Shown here piece after piece: positions 56,128-64,000 of a stretch of 64,000 bases of DNA. The translations under genes were made by a program, and so were the position numbers. How positions within the stretch are numbered: position 1 is the first letter of the stretch; the number at the start of each line of letters is the position of its first letter. Source of the DNA: Trichopria drosophilae (lineage: Eukaryota; Arthropoda; Insecta; Hymenoptera; Diapriidae); assembly GCA_030407085.1 (NCBI GenBank), contig CM059582.1, forward strand, positions 22,829,001 through 22,893,000, in the 5' to 3' direction. Under the pieces are notes generated by a model. It had not been told where the DNA came from, did no database searches, and saw nothing but the letters and a program-made list of their open reading frames with translations.

Positions 56128-57899
56128 TATGCTTGAATTTTTTTTTTTTTTTTGGAGATACTATGAAAAAATACTTAATTTAAATTTGAAAAATGACGAC
56201 ATTTGTGACGTAATGGGTTAAAATAGTTGTTTTTCAATAAAATTCCAGAATTGATTCATAATTAGTAAATACCAGAACTACCATATTTTCTTCGTTAATA
56301 TAGTAGTTTTTTACACCCTTTAAAGAAAAAATTGTTGGCAGTATATTTTATCACTTACGTTCTGAGAAGAATTTTGGAATTATCATGTCTATTGGCCAAG
56401 GATCATTCCTTCCACTAGTTAATGAAATATGGTACATTTTAATTAATTTTCAAAGATAAATGTTATGCACGTTTCTATAAAAAAACGTAATTTTTGTTGT
56501 ATTTTTAATTTTTTAAGATATTTAATTTTTTAATGTGTAATGTCACTAGAACAAAGTGGTTTTAAAGGATAAAAATGCCAATAAAAATCAATTTTTATTT
56601 TTAATATCATAACCATTTATATGAAATAGGAAAAAAACAGAACTATATAAAATTTAGGATTGAAACATTTGTTGGGGGATAGCTGTTCACGAATCTGCAT
56701 CCCGTTTTATAAAATTCGACGGCCGACGCTGCATGTTATTTTTTAGGATTGCTAAACAGTAACTTAAACTCAGTCAAATTATGATAATTACAACGATTAT
56801 TGCAAGAATTTTCTTACCCATAGTGTGAATATTCAATGTCAAAATATTTCTGACGGTTTCCGACACAACATGTGGGAATGAATGCAAATAAAGTGACATT
56901 TTTAAAAATTTGTATAATTGTAAGAGAACGTTGAATTGTTATATTGTGCTTTTTATTAAACAAAGAGTCTGTTTATTGGTATAGAAGCTACAAGACATCA
57001 AATTTAAAAAAAAAATAAATTGGCTGGAATACCAAATATACTTATGAGTAATATTGGTATCTAGTTTTTATAAAGAATATATATTTTAGATTATAATTGA
57101 TTGTGTTAAGAATTAAGAAAATAATAAGCTAAGTTACTAAGTTATACAAGTCCCGATTACTTTCAACGTTTTTTCTTAATAAATGTTTGGCAAGCTTACA
57201 AAAATTTTAAAATGTAAGTATACATTATTGGCTAATATTCTATTCACCAATAATTTTGGCATTCTTTTATGTTAATATTTGCTCAGAAATAAAAGTTAAA
57301 GATGAAAGTCACTAAACGTAAGTTAAACTATCTGGTACCAGCTGAAACTAGATCCACGAGAATACAGCCACTGATAAAGGACTCGAAATACAACCGATTT
57401 GATAATGTTGGTTACTAGTTACTATGATACATAACCATACATCATTATTAAGGAAAGTGTGTGACTTAATGATAATTATATTACCTTTATTGGCGACCGA
57501 GGGGTACATAAAAGGACTCCTACGAGCCAAAAAGCGAGCCACAGTTAAGGCTATTTCAAAGACTGACCAACGCATAAATAAATTTAAAAAAATTGTTAGT
57601 TCTAAAAGTAAAATAATTTAAAATTAATAACAAAGAAAAGTACATGCATATATAAAATAAACGGAAGACAGTACTTAACCAATTTAACAATATACATAAT
57701 ATTCACGATTGAAGAGAAGACAGACTAACATATATAATTAAATAGAAAAAAAATGTTTGTCCCAGAATACTTGGATTAGTTGGATTTTGTATCTAAGGTA
57801 TAAAAGTAATTTTCTCTGTCTAACGTTCAATTTCAATCAACACACTGGTTAGTATGTGGTTTTTACTTCGATTCAATTTTCACATGACGATATAATATT
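56128..57899. other. AT-rich stretch without supported genes
   Basis: At 57.35-57.62 kb frames are open on both strands. The plus frame includes GLLRAKKRATVKAISK, and the minus frame reads RWSVFEIALTVARFLARR up to a donor-like AATAAAG|GTAATA. Part of this segment matches the 30.06-kb fragment, so I treat it as repeat-derived. Confidence 0.35.
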
Positions 57900-57949
57900 G
57901 TATATCTGTCCCATATTGGATAAAATCGTCTCGGGAAATCATGAGGAGC

Positions 57950-58020
57950 TCCCTCGGACAAAAAGTGATATTCAGACGTCCTCAGGAGCTGCTGAGGACA
58001 TGCCGGGATAAATTATTGTG
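57950..58020. repeat. Palindrome-rich patch with CCTCAGGAGCTGCTGAGG
   Basis: GTCCTCAGGAGCTGCTGAGG followed by ACA is a near-perfect palindrome at 57979-58000, preceded by ATGAGGAGCTCCCTCGGACA at about 57941. GGACA words recur (GCTGAGGACAGG at 58443). The arrangement of palindromes followed by a tRNA-like sequence about 450 bases away echoes the 41.8-43.4-kb element, but no terminal repeats were found. Confidence 0.45.
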
Positions 58021-58449
58021 TTCTGCGTGAGGTATCATATCGAATTTAAAATGATCCGAAATACAACATTTATTCCTTAGTACATAATTATTTACATTTA
58101 TTTCTGTAAATAAAAATATTTCTTTCTCATAATTTGAATATAAGTTGAGGTGGACAATATCGGACCGCTTACTTACATTTCCATACTATAAGAATAATAC
58201 CTACTTTCCACAAATTACTAGAAATGTTTATTTATATTTTTATTGATCATCTATAAAGTTTTTCCGACGTCTTCCAGTCTTAACATAAAAAATGATAATG
58301 GTAAAAAGTTAGATATAGATATTACCTTTATAATGGTAGCTCGATCATCAAAGTTAAACGGCCCGATAAAAAGTTATGGACAATAAACAAAAGCCAAAGA
58401 CAACAGGTGCATTTCCCCTACGTTTCTTAAGAAAAAAAGTCGCTGAGGA

Positions 58450-58512
58450 CAGGTTCGAACCCGCGATCGCGTGACATAAATACAATGTTACTCAACCACA
58501 AAGCCACAGTAA
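58450..58512 (-). repeat. tRNA-derived SINE head (pol III A and B boxes), minus strand
   Basis: On the minus strand TGTGGCTTTGTGGTTGAGTA (A-box-like, 58488-58506) is followed at tRNA-like spacing by CGCGGGTTCGAACCTGTCC (B-box GGTTCGAACC, 58452-58463). The D- and T-arms are recognisable; the acceptor stem does not close and the anticodon region is AT-rich, so it is a SINE head or tRNA pseudogene. The SINE body would extend leftward towards 58.2 kb. Confidence 0.6.
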
Positions 58513-61500
58513 ATTTTATGATATATTTCTAAACTATACAAGATAATTCGTAGTGTAATTATCAGTTTGAACAAACAAATGACAAAAAACAAATAAAAAG
58601 ACAAAAACTAAAAAAATAACGTGGCCAGAGTCGGAAACATTTTATGTCAACAAAGGGCTAAATAATGTCAAAAACAAGAAACATTAATGAATAAAAACCA
58701 AATATGTAAATACATGAATTAAATGCATTCACATTTTGATATAAAAAATTACGAAATTATATCCATTTTTTATAAGTTTATCAATTGCAAGAGTTTTGTA
58801 ATCGTGACCAACCGTCATTACAGCAAATATTTTATGGATAAAAAATTACTGACATTCACGTAAGAAGTCTAAATTGTTTTAGAATTTTTGGAGATATTTT
58901 TAGATTTTTTTGGATATGGCAGGTTTTTTTTAAATTTAAAAACAGCTCTAAAATTTTTGAAGAAATTCAATCGTGTTTTTCAAGTGATTTCGAACATTTT
59001 TTGTTGTATCAAAATTTGTTCTTAAAGTTGAGGGTACTCAAGTTAAAAAATCATTAATGTTTACCTTGCCACTGCGTCATTTAGAGGAAGCCATATATTG
59101 GATTCGATATATTGAAATTAATTTTTATAGGTCCGTGTTAAATTTAAAAGGTTATATGTAAAAAGAGAAGGTGTTTTAAGGTAAAAAAGACGTTTTCCAA
59201 AAAAAATGGTTTGAAAAAATCATGTTTTTTAACTTAATATAAAAAAATAGTCAGATATTGACTGTAAGTAAGCTTTTCTACGGTTGCAGTTAATTGGCAC
59301 GGCTTAGAAATTAACATACTAGAAAACTGCAATTGTAGAGTTAATGGGTTAACTTATATACCTGCAGATTAAAGCGCTAAACTTGGTGCAATTTTTAAAT
59401 TTAAAAATGTAATCTGTTTAACGTCGGGTAAAGTTGAAACGGCATAAAAACATTTTAAGAAGCAATAAATCAACCATGCTATTGAAAAATATCGACTTTT
59501 TCACGAGTGATGATTCAGTGTACTGAGGGTATTCCTCAATGTCGATTTCTACGCTCTTAGACTTTCAACTACGGACGTTAAATAACATTACACACACGTA
59601 GTTACAAATTGTCCTTGTTGTTGAAAGTTATAAAATAATGATCTGGCAAATCCGTCGGCACGTGTGCAAAAATGTTTAATATATTGAAAAAACATTGCAT
59701 AATAAATTCTGAGGAAGGCATTGATAAAAGAAAGACACAACATAAAACTCCCACACATCCCAAGACTTGATAGGTGTCAATCGCAAAGAAACATGTCATA
59801 TATTCACTGATTTATATTTACCTGACACTAGTATTTCATTCTAGTAAACGGTTCAATCACATTCAATAAATGTTGATTCATTTTCCTGCTCAAAATGAAA
59901 ATTTATTTACAGAGTAGACCAAAAAGTTTATGATATATATTATTGTATATATTGTATACGCCAACGTGGGTTGAAGACGAAACAAATTTTAGTGAAATCA
60001 CAACATTTGTAAATTAAAATTTCGAAAGTGAGTATTTCGATCCTGAAATAGTATATTATATGTCAATTATAGACCTCCGACGAGTACGAAGTCTGTGGCC
60101 CGAATGAAGTGAGGACAACAACCACAGATGGTTATTTTGCATGTGATACATACAATGTTTTTCGCCCTAGGGTACGAAATCGAACTTCGCTCCAGAATGC
60201 TGTAAACTTTTAACTGATTAAATAGATTATTTATTTGAATAAAAAAACAATAAAACCTGTTTTGATGAACTTGCATTAATAACAAAACCTTACAAGACCT
60301 AATTAATTAGTAAACAATTTTTCAGGTACTTCTCTAGATTTGAATGCTACTTCTCCGGTAACTTTAACTTTCTACTGAAAGCGACTTGCGTAATCATAAG
60401 CGGATAAAGTGTAAATAAGTTACCTCGCAAAGCATGAAGTAGTTTGTCGCATGAAATGTAGTCTTTGATGTGCAGAATAATTACATGTAAGATAAGGCAG
60501 GTAATAAAAGTAAATTAAGCGCCGTACATAACTGAATGAAACAAGAGTAACCATTTCTATATTATATAAAGCAGCAGAAAATAGACATGAAACTGTAAAT
60601 ATTTTATAAACTAATTATAAAGAAAATTTTCAGTAAACTAATTTTCACAGACTTTTAATGGGCACTGGTTGTAATTTATGCCAAGAGATAATGATGAATC
60701 GCATTTGAGTCATATACACTAATAGAATGTATTTTTCGAAGAATTTGTCAAGTTTAATTTTTTAAATATTGAACGCAACAACTAATGTGGATATTTTCTG
60801 GACGACCTCTTTTTTATCTAAAGTTTGACTAAAATTACGTTAAGCGGACACAAAAGTAGAGGTAATTTTGCAACCAAAATTCATCACCGACAATTGGCCG
60901 TATTTTTATTTATTAATTTATTTATTATATTACTTTACTAGCTAAAATTCCAATACAAAAAGTATACGAAAGTTTCTCAAAATAACTATACAAATACCAT
61001 AGGAATGCAAGCTTTATACTAATCCGATTAAGAAACATTAAGAGACTCGATATGTTAGGGATACTCTGTGCATATGTTACAAAAGGTTGTTTCATACAAA
61101 TTTTTTAGATATTAAATGTTAAAGATGAAGTTATACAATTCCAGATGCGGATAAGCCTAGGCATAATCGAATAAAATAAATAACTATATTTAAGATTATG
61201 CTCGACTAAGGGCCTGGCGTTCTTATGGCTGTAATTATCTTGTCTAAAGACTATTTTAAAGGTTACAGCAGAATAGGACTGATACTGTATCCCTTCTAAA
61301 TCGCCTATTTATCCTAGACTATCCGACAAAGAATATACACCAGAAAGACTTGAAAAATCATGCGGAATTTTAGGTCACAAATAAATACAATTTTTTTAGA
61401 GGTTTATAACCTCAAAATTCGGTCAGAAGAAAGATTTTTTTCGGTATTTTGTATGGAAAATATAGTTTAAAAAAAAAAATGTGGAGCCAGCCAAATTTCG

Positions 61501-63775
61501 GCCGACAACTGTGCCTTTTTTGCCATTTTGGATGGATTATATTTTAGTTGAGTGTCTCAAAATAGACGTGAAGTGGACCAAACTCGGAAGTAGAGTTATT
61601 TCAATTTATTTGGACGAAGAATAAATGTTAAATATACAAGTGTTCTAATTTTCAACGAATTATCGACCAATTTCCAGTATTTACAGACGAATTTTGGACA
61701 ATTATTGGGACAAAAATGCACAAATAATGCACGAATGTATTCTCACAATCTGCCAATTTTCGTAAATGTAAATCCCTACTAAAATTGTACTTTTTTAACG
61801 CTCTGATAAAGAAAAAAATCTTGAGTTTGTGGAGCATTATTTTTGACCAAAACTAGTAGGGTTATCGTAAAAATCAAGGAAAAGTAAGTCAAACAATAAT
61901 ATTTCGAGTCACCTAAATGTAGAATACTCCATTAAAATCGACAAAAAAATACAGTTTTTGGTTAGAATTAGCGTGGTGCAACATTTTTTTTTTAACTACG
62001 TTATTGATACGTAAAGAGCGGGATAGAATACGTAAAAAACCCATTTAAAATCTAGTACATTCAAAACCAGGACGTAACACCGTTGCCTAAAAATTTTTAT
62101 TAGTATTTTTCTGGCCTACTTCTAAGGATATGTGCAACGTAAAAAATTTTAATTATTTTCAACCTAAAACCTCTTTATTATGATTTTTACAAGATTTTTT
62201 AATGTAAAGACTCGTTAGAAGAAAATTATATCGGAAAAACACGTTTTTAGGCTTACTACCTGCATGTAGGGTTTCGGTAGATGTAATGTAAGCATTAGGA
62301 ATATTTTTCGGTTATATTTCGGATAGTCTAGCTTAAGTAGACGATTTGGTGGGGGGGGGGGTGGAGCACTTTTACCATTTTTATTTCGCTACAGTCTTTG
62401 GCAGCTGGAAAACTATTGCAACATTCAATCCTAGACATTGGCATTTCCAAGAAATGTGACGCATAAATCTATGTTGGACAGATTATAACTTATTGTAATT
62501 TAGAGCCGGGAAAGGTCATCATATTTGTGATGAATACCTGAGAATTAAAATTAGAAAACTTTTGAATAAATATCTGAAAGCATTGAGGATTCGGGAACTA
62601 ATTCGACTTTCTGACGATAAAACCTAATGTTCGTATGGTTTTGCATTTAGCAAGTTCAAACTGACTCTACAACATTCGATTACGCCTTCATTTCAACCTG
62701 TTAGTCAAAATTAGGACATTTATAAGGAAAATTGACCAATGAAGAGAGTACATTTCGCCCTTATGGTCAAAATGAGGTAATGGTACAAAGTTGTATTAAC
62801 TTAAAAGAGGGTATGCTATCGACTTCTACGTTTGTTTAGACTAATAAGAAGACATTTGGTAATTTTGAAATTATTCCTGACTTTGAAGTCGAGAAACTTT
62901 AAAGGTACTTTTCATTATATTTAAGTAAACTACTCTTAGAAGTCTAGTGTAATTTCTTTGGTTTAAAAAGTAGTAAATTTTACCAAATTAGTCGAAAAAC
63001 ATAATGTGTTTTGACAGCTACGAAATGAAGGCTGGAGATAATCACTAAGGATTAAATATCTGTGAATCTTTGATTCTCATCTAGAGATCTAGATAAGTCT
63101 CAGACATCATCAAACATCTTGAACAAAGTTTGAAAAGGTAAAATCAATTTTCTTCATTTCTGGTAATTGTCAAAAAACTACCTTGAAATCACTCACCTAC
63201 AGATAATACTAAGAATAAAATTACATCTATAATTCAACAAGTTAGTGGGATTAATTTCATTATTAAGTTTTTCCTTACATTAAGAGGGTTCTAAACTGCT
63301 AAAGTGTCAAGGTAGAAATGTTCACTAAAACCAGTAAATAAAAAATGACTCAATCGATTTTTTAAAATTCGGGCTATGTAAGGGCAATTTCAATTACTGT
63401 AGACGATATCCTAGAAAATACCAACAAAATTAATTGAGAACTAACCGTGAATTTTGAGAAATAAATAAAAATTACTTGTTTCCGAAAATTCTCAGTCAGA
63501 TCAAATTCTGTCAAATCTTTGATGTTTTCTAGTAAACTGTTTATAGTGCTTACGAATTTTGAAAATGTTGTTCAGTCATCTTTAATTTACGTTTTTTAGT
63601 GAAATTTCCTACCTTACACTTAAGATAAATTAGACAATCTGCATCAAAGTTGTCTCCTCTAGTTAATTAAACGCAACCCATACATTTCGGTTCATGAAGG
63701 AGAAACTAGCATAAATGAAAGATTTTAGATAATAATAAGTATAGGTATATTTCTTGATCGCTTTAATTAAATTAA
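58513..63775. other. AT-rich stretch without genes
   Basis: No exon or RNA gene can be supported. A loose TTGGAC-word cluster at 61.57-61.71 kb may relate to the 5.1-kb repeat. An 11-G run is at 62351-62361. The short frames at 59602-59799 and 60067-60285 (minus) lack motifs and splice context. Confidence 0.4.
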
Positions 63776-63885
63776 ATAAACAATTAAGTTATTCTCGCGG
63801 TAATACGGGCCTCTTACTAATTGTGAAAAGGTAAACAAAGATATATGAAAAAGGACCGTATTACTGAGCAACTTAATTGTTTATA
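63776..63885. repeat. Small hairpin MITE
   Basis: The left arm ATAAACAATTAAGTTATTCTC and GCGGTAATACGG (63776-63808) pairs with the right arm CCGTATTACTGAGC and AACTTAATTGTTTAT (63854-63885). About 45 bases separate them. No target duplication was identified. Confidence 0.65.
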
Positions 63886-64000
63886 TAATTGATTTACTGA
63901 ATGTAAACAAAATATTCTCTTAAATTCTTCTAAATAGTTAAGTCCCACTAAATATAGAATTTACAGATTATATTTAATTTTTACTTTAAAGTGCTAAAAT
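63886..64000. other. Window end, AT-rich, nothing recognised
   Basis: No feature is visible. Confidence 0.4.

Noticed and set aside
57348..57621. Overlapping plus (65) and minus (75) codon frames
   Set aside because: Both look partly coded, but they overlap on opposite strands and the core matches a fragment at 30.1 kb; treated as repeat-derived.
59602..60285. Minus-strand frames of 65 and 72 codons
   Set aside because: Hydrophobic, Cys/Phe-rich translations of AT-rich DNA; no splice context or family motif.

Overview
This is AT-rich (about 70% by eye) eukaryotic DNA. It has short exons with GT/AG splice sites, long introns, decayed mariner and non-LTR retrotransposon coding remnants, tRNA-derived SINE heads and many foldback/MITE-type repeats. 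There is no operon structure, no ribosome binding sites and no long uninterrupted genes. This fits an insect or another arthropod; I could not place it more closely.

Left part (1-22.3 kb): the only well-supported protein-coding gene lies on the minus strand and runs off the left edge. In transcript order I see a CpG-rich promoter/first-exon region at about 21.64-22.32 kb, a small exon with perfect splice sites and a 17-codon upstream ORF at 11830-11927, a 218-codon first coding exon at 8231-8884, and a phase-compatible 118-codon exon at 2357-2710. Two short coding-like pieces at 4515-4617 and 4348-4393 lie in the intron between them, but their phases do not fit a simple chain. The protein is acidic, serine-rich and of nuclear/regulatory character; I do not recognise the family. 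Its introns hold a mariner transposase relic (9.93-10.14 kb), two inverted degenerate MITEs (6.9 and 7.7 kb), a TTGGAC-rich repeat tract (5.1-5.4 kb) and a decayed non-LTR retrotransposon with reverse-transcriptase thumb and RNase H remnants (17.9-18.9 kb).

Middle part (22.3-46 kb): almost entirely repeats. It contains a TTAA-flanked foldback element with an internal duplication (22.59-23.99 kb), a Russian-doll stack of three MITEs with exact 9-bp target duplications (28.39-29.59 kb), a 1.2-kb foldback element (35.67-36.84 kb) whose right arm recurs at 50.9-51.25 kb, a TA-flanked element carrying a 61-bp satellite and a tRNA-like SINE (41.83-43.39 kb), and a 0.85-kb foldback (45.3-46.2 kb). 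Short coding-like pieces at 29.83, 30.06, 31.69 and 34.84 kb look like transposon remnants or stray exons.

Right part (46-64 kb): mostly featureless AT-rich DNA, except for a CpG-rich patch at 53.0-54.8 kb that looks like the start of another gene (several short ATG-initiated frames and one 154-codon frame containing two intron-like segments), a tRNA-like SINE head at 58.45 kb, a foldback at 55.66-56.13 kb and a small hairpin at 63.8 kb.

I found no CRISPR array, rRNA, intact tRNA or intact transposon, and nothing I can defend as a wholly new biological system. The most informative structures are the nested MITEs with readable target duplications and the long-intron minus-strand gene.
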